A program made the translations under genes and the position numbers. Source: Bacteroidota bacterium (GTDB lineage: Bacteria; Bacteroidota; Bacteroidia; Bacteroidales; CAIXZF01). Taken from it: a stretch of 64,000 nucleotides of DNA. The DNA lies in NCBI GenBank assembly GCA_022709385.1, contig JAKLIX010000021.1, positions 1 to 64,000 on the forward strand, given 5' to 3'. Under the pieces are notes generated by a model, which saw only the letters and a list, made by a program, of their open reading frames with translations, was not told the origin of the DNA and did not search any database. Below are positions 42,705 to 51,405 of the stretch, piece by piece. Every line of letters starts with the position of its first letter. Position 1 is the stretch's first letter.

Positions 42705-42724
42705 AGACGCGATGAATCGCGTCT
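42705..42724. repeat. Perfect palindrome, 9-bp arms
   Basis: AGACGCGAT - GA - ATCGCGTCT, lying between the T9SS propeller gene and acpS (both minus strand). It could end transcription of the propeller gene. The same motif, flanked by AGAG, is known to me as a frequent dispersed palindrome in several bacterial phyla, so a repeat is as likely as a terminator. Confidence 0.6.
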
Positions 42725-42752
42725 TTACTGATGGGATGGGAGAGCATGGTGG

Positions 42753-44309
42753 TCAATCCACCACTACCAGCTGTTTCTTTGCCGTACTGCCGCCTGCTTC
42801 CAGCCTGATCATATATACCCCCGGCCGGAGGTTCAGGCTGCGGGTATCAATCCTTTCGACATATTTCCCGGCCGGTTTCAGTGGAACATCCGCCAGAACG
42901 GCAATTTCTTCCCCGAGGATGTCAATCATGCTGATCCTGACTTTTTTCGGCCGTGTGATCTTATAAGAGAAGAAAGCCACACCGGTGGCGGGGTTCGGGT
43001 ACACTTCCCCGGCCGCGAGGTTGACAACTTCCTCTTCCATGCCAACCAGGCTGAGATCCACCAGGGCCGTCCAGATGCTGCGGTCGCCCTGCGACATCCT
43101 GGTCCAGACGGGCCTGACCACATTGTTATGAGCCGTCACATTGTTATAATCCCCGAAGAAAATTGACGAGGAGGGGATAAAGGATGACTGGCTGACCTTA
43201 AAGTTCGTAAAAGTGGCGCCACCGTCCTTGGAGACAGCCATATACACATCGGTGGCATTGTTGGCGTAGTTTCTGCGGTCGTAAAACACAAAATACAGGT
43301 ATCCGGTGACCTGGTCTATGGTCATCCAGGTGAAGAACTGGTGTTTGCCGGGAGGGTCGTCGTTCACCCTGAGGGGTTGCGACCAGGAGTTGCCGCCGTC
43401 GGTTGATTTCACCAGCCAGACGTCGGTATCTCCTGTTCCGTTCCGCTGATCGCTGAAATTAATATAGAGATGTCCGTGACAGGGTCCGCCGGACAAGTCG
43501 CAGCAGGTAACCGGGAAGCCGTTGCACCTGGAGATGCCCGGAATGTCGAAGTCCCAGCCGCCGGGCTGGTCGGTCACAAAAATGTCATCGTACAGCCAGG
43601 TGGCTCCGCCATCGGTGGAGCGGTCGAACCAGATAGAATCATTGAAAGCCCAGCTCACGACGATCTCCCCGCCGGGACCCACTGCGGGAACGGCTCCCTC
43701 CACGGTAAGGTCGCTGTCGATGCAGTTCCCGGCCTGCCTGCTCAGCCTGGTGACATTGGTCCACGTAAGCCCTCCGTCGGCGGATTTTGCGAACAGGATG
43801 ATGCTGCTGTCGGCTGAACTTGTACTGCCGTAATCATCAAACTGCGTCCAGGTGACATAGATCTCATTGCTGGCACGGTTCACCACGGCCCATTCCTTGT
43901 CCTGCTGTTTGTCAGGATCAAGGAAAGTATAGGTTCCGGGCGACCAGGAGCCGGCAAAATCCGTGATTTTCTGACAGACGATTCGGTCTATCCAGTTTCC
44001 GGAAGCCGGGTTGGAGAGATGAAAGAAATAAAAAGCCCCGGCGGTATCCACGATAATGCAGGGGTCGCCCCACACGCCGTAATCGCTGGTGAGTATCCCT
44101 TCCGACCAGTTCTGGCCTCCGTCGGTGGAAAGATAGAAGTTTTCGATATTGGCACCCGCCACCATACGGTCGGGATTTTTGGGGTCGAGGCAGATGGCAG
44201 GCTCGTTGGGGTTGTTCGACTGTGAGATCATGACATTGGGGTGCTGGGCCTGCAGGGGCATTAAAGCCGCAAACATCAAAACCAGCAACAGAATTGATAC
44301 ACGACTCAT
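42753..44309 (-). CDS. T9SS-secreted BNR/sialidase-like beta-propeller protein
   Basis: 518 residues from ATG 44309 (SRVSILLLVLMFAALMPLQAQ signal peptide). A start at 44363 is possible but adds a charged stretch. The body is a BNR-type propeller with Asp-box motifs such as STDGGQNW, SADGGLTW, STDGGATW, STDGGNSW and SKDGGATF. The T9SS tail is in the last 85 residues (VYPNPATGVAFFSY, IDILGEEI, GVYMIRLEAGGSTAKKQLVVVD). Asp-box propellers include sialidases, but the catalytic Arg triad/Tyr of sialidases is not evident here, so enzymatic activity is unproven. Probably binds or hydrolyses a surface glycan. The 5' intergenic region holds a direct repeat that may be an operator. Confidence 0.86.
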   Translation of the reverse strand: MSRVSILLLVLMFAALMPLQAQHPNVMISQSNNPNEPAICLDPKNPDRMVAGANIENFYLSTDGGQNWSEGILTSDYGVWGDPCIIVDTAGAFYFFHLSNPASGNWIDRIVCQKITDFAGSWSPGTYTFLDPDKQQDKEWAVVNRASNEIYVTWTQFDDYGSTSSADSSIILFAKSADGGLTWTNVTRLSRQAGNCIDSDLTVEGAVPAVGPGGEIVVSWAFNDSIWFDRSTDGGATWLYDDIFVTDQPGGWDFDIPGISRCNGFPVTCCDLSGGPCHGHLYINFSDQRNGTGDTDVWLVKSTDGGNSWSQPLRVNDDPPGKHQFFTWMTIDQVTGYLYFVFYDRRNYANNATDVYMAVSKDGGATFTNFKVSQSSFIPSSSIFFGDYNNVTAHNNVVRPVWTRMSQGDRSIWTALVDLSLVGMEEEVVNLAAGEVYPNPATGVAFFSYKITRPKKVRISMIDILGEEIAVLADVPLKPAGKYVERIDTRSLNLRPGVYMIRLEAGGSTAKKQLVVVD

Positions 44310-44621
44310 GAGATCTTTTTTCGTAAACCCGATCTTTGTCCTGATATCTCCTGTTCCCTCCATAAAATAATCATTTTTGGTGATTGTATTCACAGAATGT
44401 TATGCTTTTTGGTGATTACGGCCTATAAAGTACTCAGTAATAATTTACGGCCCGGATCGGCATAACATATTGTATATCAAATAATAAGAATACCCAAAAA
44501 GAAACTGTCATTTGAGCTCACAAAGATACAAAATACGGCTCAAATTTCCCTGTTCGTGAGCCGTTTCTTCAAAAAGGCTGCGCTGTAACAGGCTGGAGAT
44601 TTATGCCGACACGGAATGGGT
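44310..44621. other. Gene-free intergenic region with direct and inverted repeats
   Basis: 312 bp without a gene. It holds TTTTTGGTGATT twice as direct repeats (44374-44385 and 44406-44417) and TGTTATGC / GCATAACA as an inverted pair (44398-44405 and 44460-44467). It also holds TATCTTTG on the minus strand (44521-44528), a possible -7 promoter for the propeller gene. The right end carries a fragment of repeat family 2 (44602-44624). The arrangement looks like a control region of the minus-strand propeller gene. Confidence 0.4.
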
Positions 44622-44624
44622 TTA
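44602..44624. repeat. Fragment of dispersed repeat family 2
   Basis: TATGCCGACACGGAATGGG, the left end of the family (one base differs from TATACCGACACGGAATGAG). It overlaps the stop codon of the adjacent small membrane gene by 3 nt. Confidence 0.55.
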
Positions 44625-44900
44625 AACCTTCCCGTACAGCAGGTCGTCATGATCAGGGCCATGAATCCAACTGAGAAGCAGTGCCGTTTTCTTCTTCAGC
44701 CAGGCAGTGGCTGCAAGCATCAGCCTTTTGCCGTTCTTCCGCAGATAATCGCCGGTGTACAGCAGTAAAACCAGGCCAGTCATGGCGCAGAGCATTACCA
44801 GGACAAACACCTGGGCATCCCCTGCGGAACCGGCCGATGCATAGCAGCCGGAACCAAAACAGAAAAAGAGGGCGAAGTTCAGGATTGCTGTTTTCTTCAT
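44622..44900 (-). CDS. Small membrane protein, function unknown
   Basis: 92 residues. Signal-like first helix (residues 5-20), second membrane helix (about 31-48: VFVLVMLCAMTGLVLLLYTG), then a basic cytoplasmic tail with a short hydrophobic stretch (WLKKKTALLLSW). Two-helix hairpin topology, no conserved catalytic motif, not recognised as a named family. Third gene of a probable operon with the DUF1801 gene (11 nt upstream) and the 64-residue membrane protein. Its stop codon lies within a fragment of repeat family 2. Confidence 0.6.
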   Translation of the reverse strand: MKKTAILNFALFFCFGSGCYASAGSAGDAQVFVLVMLCAMTGLVLLLYTGDYLRKNGKRLMLAATAWLKKKTALLLSWIHGPDHDDLLYGKV

Positions 44901-44911
44901 GATGATCGTAT

Positions 44912-45325
44912 TTAGATATCTTCTAATCCTCTCATGATCAGTTCCTCCAGAATGCCGGAATCAACGTCTTCCAGCTTGTTGATGTAAAGACAGCCCACGC
45001 CGGTTTTATGTTTTCCCAGTTTCTTCAGTGCCGGTGCATGTTTGACAATGTCGGAAGCAAGATACAGGGAGAAATACCCCTTGCGGGGAGAAAAGCCCAC
45101 CCGGAACCATTCCACTTCCCTTCCTGTTTTCGGACTTCTAAACATTCTCCGGCCGAAGCCGATGATCGAAGGGCCCCACATCCGGGCTTCTTCCCCGCTG
45201 GCTTTTTGCATCATCTCAAGGATGAGCATGCTTTCGCGGCGTTGCCGTTCATCCGGCATTGTATTGATGAAATCCGCCACGCTTGCGGCGGTTTGCCTGG
45301 TTTTTATCACTACCGGTTTGCCCAT
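44912..45325 (-). CDS. DUF1801 (YdhG-like) protein
   Basis: 137 residues. Pattern of the DUF1801 family: N-terminal KTRQTAASVADFINTMPDE, then MWGPSIIGFGRR with a conserved Gly-Phe-Gly, then SPRKGYFSLYL and GCLYINKLEDVD near the C-terminus. The fold is known from structures as YdhG-like and is linked in places to iron/frataxin-like roles or unknown function; no activity can be stated here. Positioned between two small membrane-protein genes with 11 and 24 nt spacings, so one transcript. Confidence 0.85.
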   Translation of the reverse strand: MGKPVVIKTRQTAASVADFINTMPDERQRRESMLILEMMQKASGEEARMWGPSIIGFGRRMFRSPKTGREVEWFRVGFSPRKGYFSLYLASDIVKHAPALKKLGKHKTGVGCLYINKLEDVDSGILEELIMRGLEDI

Positions 45326-45349
45326 GACATACGTTAAAATGATTTATTT

Positions 45350-45544
45350 TCATTGCTTCTGAGAAACAGTCCTGGTCTTCTTAATCAACACGGCCCCGAT
45401 GAAACAAAGAAACAAAGCGCTCCCTGACGAAACCATGATCCGTTCCGAACCACTCAGATAAACAAAGGCAGACCAGGCTAAAAGCAATAAACCTGCAATT
45501 CCAATCACATAGCCGGTGATGCGTTTCAGTTTCATGCTGTTCAT
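45350..45544 (-). CDS. Small two-helix membrane protein
   Basis: 64 residues from ATG 45544 (or 61 from 45535). Two closely spaced hydrophobic helices (ITGYVIGIAGLLLLAWSAFVYL and SSGSALFLCFIGAVLI, approximate boundaries) and a basic C-terminus (KKTRTVSQKQ). First gene of the probable three-gene operon with DUF1801. No recognised family; coding support is moderate and comes from the membrane-protein composition and tight spacing. Confidence 0.5.
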   Translation of the reverse strand: MNSMKLKRITGYVIGIAGLLLLAWSAFVYLSGSERIMVSSGSALFLCFIGAVLIKKTRTVSQKQ

Positions 45545-45808
45545 TTTATCGGGTGGTGATGTATACAGATACGGAGCAAATATACTAAAAAAGCATATCT
45601 GATCCAAGCTTTGAATGAAAAGTAAAGACAGGAACTGTTCAGGTGCTCACATGATGAGCCATTGATCATCGTTTATGAACGTCCGGAAAATTGACATGAT
45701 GCGCATTGGCGGCTTTGGATGGAGGTGAATGTGAACAGGTTACATGAAACTAACCCCAAATTATGAATAATACACTGAAGGAGCGAAATTGATGCTACCC
45801 GCCTGTGT

Positions 45809-47083
45809 TTAAAACCCAACGACCACTTTTCCAGTGAGCCGGAAATTGCTGCCCGTCATGGAACAATAATATAAACCCGGGGCAAGGTTTTTCACATCAA
45901 CTGAAATGATATGGTTTCCGGCAGACAACCGCGTTTCCTGGTTCGAACCGAGCACACATCCTTGGAAATCATACAGTTTTACACTGATTGTTTGCTCAGA
46001 GGGCAGATGGATTTCACAGTCCGCATGATCCGTTGCAGGATTCGGATAAAGGATTACCGCAGGCTGTAAACTTTGCGCTGCCGGGTGGTCTTCCATGCCG
46101 GCAAGACTTGAATCGGAGGCCATGCCTATCGCCCATTCCATGCCATCATATCCGGAATACCACATGCGATAAACACCTTCATCAAAGATCACATTGGGAT
46201 GCCATGCCCAATCCTGATCAAAGGATCCGGGAGCTCCTGTTACCAGAACGGGAAGAGGAAGGCACACCCAGGCTGTACCGTCAAGGGAGGACGCATAATA
46301 CACATTAAAATCCGGATCAGCACTGTTGCCGTTGAACCACATTTCATAACCGGCAAGCGAATGGATCACCCTTGCATTCTGGACATTAAGCAAAGCGCCC
46401 GTCCCGGGTCCACCGGCAGTGATTACAGGGTTCCCCGGATATTTCAGCCAGGTGATCCCGTCGTTGGATGTGGCATACCCGATACCGGCTGAGGTTCCGT
46501 TAAAACCGGTGTACCACATTTTATATTCTCCGTTTTCAAACAACACAGTATTGGCATATGCCCATTGCATGTCGAAGTCGCCCGGATTACCTTTTGGCAG
46601 TACGGGATTACCCGGGAACTTTGTCCAGTTTATTCCATCCACGGAGGTAGCAAGGCCGGCTTCCATATTTCCTGCATAATAGGGTTGGGTGTTATACCCG
46701 TTATACCACATTTTGAACATGGTTCCGTCATGGATGACACTGGCGCCGAACACGCCTTCCGAATCGAAAGCATCCGGATTGTCTCCCGGCTCCAACACCG
46801 GTATTGGTTGATAATTAAAAACAACTCCGTCCAATGATGTCGCATAACCGATACGGTCATTCCCGACCGTATTTCCGTCGGCCCCCGTAAACCACATACG
46901 CAGGGTATCCTGCATTTCAGTGATGTACACAAAGGGAATCCCGTTGGATGTCCAGGAAAACCCCGGGGCCGGCAAAGGACCGGCCGGAGATTTCGTCCAG
47001 TTTACCTGTGCCATTGATCCGGAGATGTTTAGCATACAGGCAAAATACAAGCAGATGATTGCATGGTTGCAGCTACTTTTCAT
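45809..47083 (-). CDS. T9SS-secreted five-bladed-propeller protein, glycosidase-like
   Basis: 424 residues with signal peptide (CLYFACMLNISGSMAQ). The body has repeated blades of about 60 residues with motifs MWYTGFNGTSAGIGYATSNDG, MWYNGYNTQPY, MWFNGNSADPDF and MWYSGYDGMEWAIGMA. This is the DUF377/GH43-GH130-like arrangement of five-bladed propellers. In glycoside hydrolases of this fold the acids sit in specific blade positions that I cannot confirm here, so enzyme activity is open. T9SS sorting tail in the last 80 residues (LYPNPATDHADCEI, LYDFQGCVL, GLYYCSMTGSN). Minus strand, own transcription unit; upstream of it lies repeat family 2 and the two-component genes. Confidence 0.82.
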   Translation of the reverse strand: MKSSCNHAIICLYFACMLNISGSMAQVNWTKSPAGPLPAPGFSWTSNGIPFVYITEMQDTLRMWFTGADGNTVGNDRIGYATSLDGVVFNYQPIPVLEPGDNPDAFDSEGVFGASVIHDGTMFKMWYNGYNTQPYYAGNMEAGLATSVDGINWTKFPGNPVLPKGNPGDFDMQWAYANTVLFENGEYKMWYTGFNGTSAGIGYATSNDGITWLKYPGNPVITAGGPGTGALLNVQNARVIHSLAGYEMWFNGNSADPDFNVYYASSLDGTAWVCLPLPVLVTGAPGSFDQDWAWHPNVIFDEGVYRMWYSGYDGMEWAIGMASDSSLAGMEDHPAAQSLQPAVILYPNPATDHADCEIHLPSEQTISVKLYDFQGCVLGSNQETRLSAGNHIISVDVKNLAPGLYYCSMTGSNFRLTGKVVVGF

Positions 47084-47190
47084 TTTGGTTTGATTTTGTG
47101 TGATTGACTGAATTTCAGCAAAATTCTCTTTTCAGGCGAATGAAATCAATCACCAATAAGTAGTAATATGTCCGGATGAACGGCGGCACT

Positions 47191-47397
47191 TATACCGACA
47201 CGGAATGAGCTTGCGAAAAAAATGAGAGCCAGGGGCGTACGGCATTACTCAAACTTAACTGGTTCTTGACAGCAGTGTGAAACAGTGGTGTTTAGAACCA
47301 GTAATACCGTACACCGCTCTGAAGACCTTTTACTGAAGACCCACTATGTGTCGGTATAAACAGCCTTGCATTCGCAAACCCATCAGGTATGCGTATA
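47191..47397. repeat. Dispersed repeat family 2, full copy
   Basis: Perfect 11-bp terminal inverted repeats TATACCGACAC (47191-47201) and GTGTCGGTATA (47348-47358) enclose 146 bp. Internal AACTGGTTCT / AGAACCAGT can also pair. A 39-bp tail follows (TTGCATTCGCAAACCC, GTATGCGTATA), also present in the copy at 3528. No reading frame is inside. It overlaps the last codons of the response-regulator gene. The 299-bp gap 47084-47382 is otherwise empty. Confidence 0.8.
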
Positions 47398-48030
47398 CTT
47401 CCCCAGGAACTTAAGAATGGCTTCGGTGCGGGTGCGGACCTGGAGTTTTTCGTAGATGTTGCGGATATGGGTACGGACTGTCTCCACGCTGATAAAGAGG
47501 GTATCGGCTATTTCCTTGTAAAAATATCCTTTGGCCAGAAAGGCAAGCACCTCTTCTTCTCTTTTCGTCAGACGATGAACACTCCTGATATTAGGAGGCT
47601 GACTCTGAAATGATTGTACCACTTTCCGGGCAATCTCACCCGACATCGGTGATCCACCGAGGTATACCTCCCGGATAGCTTCAAGCAGTCTTGAGGGAGA
47701 GGTCTGTTTTAACAAATAACCGGAAGCGCCGGCAGCAAGCGATTTAAAAACAGCTTCCGAATCCTCGTAGATAGTAAGCATAATTATCTGGAGAGCCGGA
47801 TTCGCCGTTTTCAGGGTAAGGAGACATTCGATTCCGTCAATACCGGGTAGATTAATGTCCATCAGCACCACATCAGGGTTCAGGGCCGGAATCACTTCAA
47901 TGGCATCTTCTCCGCTGCATGATGCTGATACACAGCTGTATCCCGCTGTGCCGCCAATGAGCATCTTCAAGCCGTCCAGCACTGTTTGGTCATCCTCTAC
48001 AATGGCCACCCTGATCGTTTCCTGTTCCAT
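47383..48030 (-). CDS. NarL/LuxR-family response regulator
   Basis: 215 residues. Receiver domain residues 5-120 with VEDDQTV acidic pocket and phospho-acceptor D58 (VVLMDINLPGIDG), and Lys in TIYEDS...LLKQTSPSRLL region. LuxR-type helix-turn-helix about residues 150-212 (LTKREEEVLAFLAKGYFYKEIADTLFISVETVRTHIRNIYEKL). It binds DNA when phosphorylated by the histidine kinase encoded 280 nt upstream on the same strand. The gap between kinase and regulator contains a family-1 repeat, so the pair may be separately transcribed or the repeat may act within the transcript. Its C-terminal codons (YTHT) lie within repeat family 2, suggesting the end was altered by that element. Confidence 0.93.
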   Translation of the reverse strand: MEQETIRVAIVEDDQTVLDGLKMLIGGTAGYSCVSASCSGEDAIEVIPALNPDVVLMDINLPGIDGIECLLTLKTANPALQIIMLTIYEDSEAVFKSLAAGASGYLLKQTSPSRLLEAIREVYLGGSPMSGEIARKVVQSFQSQPPNIRSVHRLTKREEEVLAFLAKGYFYKEIADTLFISVETVRTHIRNIYEKLQVRTRTEAILKFLGKYTHT

Positions 48031-48065
48031 ATTTACGCTTCTAATACCAGCACTGATCTGCTATT

Positions 48066-48167
48066 TTGAACTGAATCTGAGTGAAAATGCGAAGCAATTT
48101 CCGCTTAGATTCTTTATACCGATGACGCTGGAAACACCCATCGCATTCCTGTGTTCTTTCGTTATGG
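48066..48167 (-). repeat. Dispersed repeat family 1, inverted copy F between kinase and regulator
   Basis: Minus-strand reading: ACGAAAGAACACAGGAATG, CGATGGGTGTTTCCAG, CGTCATCGGTATAAAGAA, TCTAAGCGGAAATTGCTTC, then ATTTTCACTCAGATTCAGT. It is preceded (48171-48240) by a different 5' block with GGCTTAAAGCC and GCATGTCGGAGATTCGTC. Same orientation as the two-component genes. Confidence 0.8.
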
Positions 48168-48309
48168 TTGCCAAGCCCACGGTGACGAATCTCCGACATG
48201 CAGGCACAGGCTTTAAGCCGGCATGAACAGAGAACGAGGAGGTGGTATCCAAACGTAACGAAATTACTGCATTCTGCAGAATGAATCACCTCCCCGGTTC
48301 GTAGTATTT

Positions 48310-50691
48310 TTAAATACCGATGTCCCCGTCTGGTTCTTTCACATTCAGCGGCATCCGTAAAACGATCCCGGTATACCGGCCGGGTAGTGAATTGATTATG
48401 ATCTGACCTCCAATCTGCTCCATTCGTTTCCGCATATTGAAAATCCCGTTTCCCGGCCTTGCAATCTTATCGGGTTCAAACCCGATACCATCGTCGCGTA
48501 TGCCAATACTAAAACCTTCCATGTTGACATCCAAGGAGATAACTACCTCCATCGCTTTAGAATGCCTGACCACATTGTGAAGTGCCTCTCTGACCACCAG
48601 GTATATATTCCTACGCAGTTCAACCCTCAGATCAATGTCAGGAAGTGAATCCGGAAGATCAAATCTGCATTTTACCGGACTGTCTTCGAAATACTCACCG
48701 GCATACCTCCTCAGATAAGCAATCAAACCTGCAAGCGAATCATTTTTCGGATTCAATGCCCAGATCACCTGATTCATTTCCTCGATCACCCTGCGGGAAA
48801 TTTCCGAAATCTGATGCAACCACTGGACAGGCTGTCCGCCGGATGCAGCCGTACTCCGGGCCATATCGCTCAGGATTGATATTTTGGTCAGACTTGCTCC
48901 AACTTCATCGTGCATGTCTTCAGCAATCCTTGTTCGTTCTCTCTCAAGCATCATCTGCCTTTCCATGTCTCGCAGATAGAGAGCCGAAGTATGGAACATA
49001 GCAACAATCCTTCGTGATAACAAAGAAAGAACACGAATATCCTGCAAAGTGTATGTTTGTTCTGAGCGTTTCCCGGAGAGTACAAGAAAACCGAGAGGCA
49101 CATGGTGTTTCACCAGGGGAACGATGAGTGCTGCCTTATTTCCCAACGGAATCAGGGGATCATTCTGTATTGCTTCAGGAGAAAACACCCTGCCTCCGGC
49201 GAGCATCCTTTCAATTTCATCCGAAATTTCCAGGTCATGATGTTCCCATGCCGCCAGCTTCCCTCTCCGGTGCATTATTTCGTATGACTGGTCATGTTTC
49301 TTCCGCGCCAGAAAAACAAAATCAACATGGAGAATTTCATCAATCTCCCGGCAAATACCGGCGGCCAGTTTGTTATAATGATAGATCCCTGCGAGAGACT
49401 CCTCGAATTTCGCAACGACCAACGTTGAGTCATAGGCCTCCCTGTGAAAAATCCTGTCTATCATCTTCTGGATGATATCCCGTGACAATAGAAATGACAG
49501 CATGGAAACAGTCAGTATGATAAAATGCATGAATGTTCCCTGCTCCAGCGACAGGTGATTGATCAGGGAAAGAAGCGCATAGTAGAGGATCAGGATGAAA
49601 AAGGTAGTGGAAGAATAAAGCAAAGCCTTACGGATGAAGGGTTCAATCTCCCATATTTTATACCTGAAGATAGCCAGTCCGGTGAAGGTGATCATAATAT
49701 AACTTCCGGCTGCATTTGAAAATTCAACGAGGGTAAGCAGGTGACATTCCCTTTCGATACGCCAGATAAATTCCGGATAGATGCTGAAAAGCACCGGGGT
49801 CAGCAGGCCAAACAACGAACCGGTCAACAACAGCCCCGTTTGCTTGCGTACATGCCTGTCCCTCACTTTAAGATATCTGAAAAATGCAATAAGCAGCGCG
49901 CCTGCAAGGGTAATCCCCATCCAGGCAATTGACCATGAACTGATACGGGAAAAAATACGGCTGAACAATTCATCATGGTAAACATTTCTCATGATGATAA
50001 TGAATGCAAGGAAAGTCCCGAACATTGTAGCAAGGCCATAGCACACCCGGAGCAACACTTTCCTGAACCTGAAATGACTTAGAGGCCAGGGAAAGTCCAG
50101 GTAAAAATTCAGCAGCACTGCCCCGAACAAGTTAAAACTCATGATGAACGCTACATTGGCAACCGTGGCATACCACTGGTCAACGAATAGAAACCTGCTG
50201 TTCTGCGACAGGGCAAACAGCTGGAGAAAGATAAAGAACAGCCTCACTGCCTTGTCGTTGGGCTTTTTGCGGATAATGTACAGGCTTGTAACACTGACCA
50301 GCAAAATAATTACATACAACATGAAATAAAACCAGGGATGCTGAGACCAGAAAGAACCAAGTACGACATTAATATCCAGTATCTCAGCGTTTCGCCTAAC
50401 GGAATAAATGACATGATCCCCTGCTGAATAGGATTCAATCAGATCAAAATGATTATCAGCCGGAACAGACAGTCCGTTGATTTCCAGGATAATATCTCCT
50501 TTCCTGATCCCTGCTGCCGCTGCCGGGCTTCCCTCTCTAACGGCCGTGACAAGACAATGACCTCTTTCTCCCTTTGATCCAATCCCGTCGACAGGCATAT
50601 GCAGCCTTGCCATGATATAAAAAACGTTTATGGCAAGTACCAGTAGCACCAGCAGCACAGCCCAAAAGGGAATATTATGGGCAGTCTTCAT
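48310..50691 (-). CDS. Membrane histidine kinase with extracytoplasmic PDZ domain (HisKA_3 type)
   Basis: 793 residues. N-terminal helix, then a PDZ domain about residues 40-115 (VREGSPAAAAGIRKGDIILEINGLSV). Eight or so membrane helices over about residues 120-400 follow, then a GAF-like region about 420-575 (FVFLARKKHDQSYEI, ALIVPLVKHHVPLGFLVL). The dimerisation/phosphoacceptor motif MHDEVGASLTKISILSDMAR has H594. The ATPase domain has the N-box near residue 705 (EALHNVVRHSKA) and DDGIGFE near 733. It senses an unknown signal through the PDZ/membrane part and phosphorylates the NarL-type regulator downstream. Its start overlaps the DUF1697 stop by 4 nt (ATGA). Kinases with a periplasmic PDZ are uncommon. 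Confidence 0.92.
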   Translation of the reverse strand: MKTAHNIPFWAVLLVLLVLAINVFYIMARLHMPVDGIGSKGERGHCLVTAVREGSPAAAAGIRKGDIILEINGLSVPADNHFDLIESYSAGDHVIYSVRRNAEILDINVVLGSFWSQHPWFYFMLYVIILLVSVTSLYIIRKKPNDKAVRLFFIFLQLFALSQNSRFLFVDQWYATVANVAFIMSFNLFGAVLLNFYLDFPWPLSHFRFRKVLLRVCYGLATMFGTFLAFIIIMRNVYHDELFSRIFSRISSWSIAWMGITLAGALLIAFFRYLKVRDRHVRKQTGLLLTGSLFGLLTPVLFSIYPEFIWRIERECHLLTLVEFSNAAGSYIMITFTGLAIFRYKIWEIEPFIRKALLYSSTTFFILILYYALLSLINHLSLEQGTFMHFIILTVSMLSFLLSRDIIQKMIDRIFHREAYDSTLVVAKFEESLAGIYHYNKLAAGICREIDEILHVDFVFLARKKHDQSYEIMHRRGKLAAWEHHDLEISDEIERMLAGGRVFSPEAIQNDPLIPLGNKAALIVPLVKHHVPLGFLVLSGKRSEQTYTLQDIRVLSLLSRRIVAMFHTSALYLRDMERQMMLERERTRIAEDMHDEVGASLTKISILSDMARSTAASGGQPVQWLHQISEISRRVIEEMNQVIWALNPKNDSLAGLIAYLRRYAGEYFEDSPVKCRFDLPDSLPDIDLRVELRRNIYLVVREALHNVVRHSKAMEVVISLDVNMEGFSIGIRDDGIGFEPDKIARPGNGIFNMRKRMEQIGGQIIINSLPGRYTGIVLRMPLNVKEPDGDIGI

Positions 50692-51266
50692 CTTGCAGGG
50701 TGGTTGCAGCCATTTTCCGTTGCTTCCTCCGGGGAAGGGGTCACCGGTGCATCCAGCACCCTGGCGATCGCGGCGATGGTATTCCAGTTGCGCGTACTAA
50801 GCGGCACACCGAAGCGCTTGTCGAGCCGGCCGAGATAGCTGATCGCCTTCATATCGCGGCGGTAAATGCCGTAAATGAAACGGTCCTTCCTGGCAAGTAT
50901 CCTCACGACCCAGCTGCCACTTTCCGGAAATTCGAATGGCATGACCGGTTCCGATTCAGGAAGACGGGTGAGGAAACTGACGAAGCGCGTGACATCGGGC
51001 GTCAGCTCCTGATCGTGAAAAGGATGATCCCGCATGATCCCTGCAATATCGCTGCCTTCCACAATGATGATATCCGTTTTGAAAGGAAGCCGTTGTCGGA
51101 ACTCCTCAAGAAGCTGTTCCTGGGCAACAGCTTTTCGCACCACGAAGGTTCCGGCGGCTCCGATATTGACCACATCGCAGTGGCTGAGCTGCGCTGCAAG
51201 GATTGCAGGCCGGAAAGTCCTGTTACCGCCCACATTGACGCCTCTCAGAAGCACTACGGACGCCAT
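50688..51266 (-). CDS. DUF1697 family protein
   Basis: 192 residues of the DUF1697 family: VVLLRGVNVGGNRTFR at the N-terminus, VNIGAAGTFVVR, and the terminal RNWNTIAAIARVLD box. These proteins are cytosolic and of unknown function. It is first in a probable operon with the histidine kinase (4-nt overlap). The 190-bp region upstream, shared with the divergent dipeptidase, carries a near-consensus TATCTTTC on the minus strand. The coupling to a sensor kinase is reported as seen; whether the protein has a signalling role is unknown. Confidence 0.88.
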   Translation of the reverse strand: MASVVLLRGVNVGGNRTFRPAILAAQLSHCDVVNIGAAGTFVVRKAVAQEQLLEEFRQRLPFKTDIIIVEGSDIAGIMRDHPFHDQELTPDVTRFVSFLTRLPESEPVMPFEFPESGSWVVRILARKDRFIYGIYRRDMKAISYLGRLDKRFGVPLSTRNWNTIAAIARVLDAPVTPSPEEATENGCNHPAR

Positions 51267-51405
51267 GGGGCTCTGTGTAACGGTTTATCCGGGAATCTGG
51301 CAATCATGGATCAGCAAATCCGCAGAAAGATACAAAAAAGTTCTCTGTCCGGGGACTTTTAATCTGCAGCCCGGTCTTGCGCCGATGCTGATTCCTTACC
51401 CCCGG

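Noticed and set aside
42753-44309. True sialidase
   Set aside because: Asp-box repeats are clear, but the arginine triad and catalytic Tyr/Glu of sialidases could not be identified, so only a propeller call is made.
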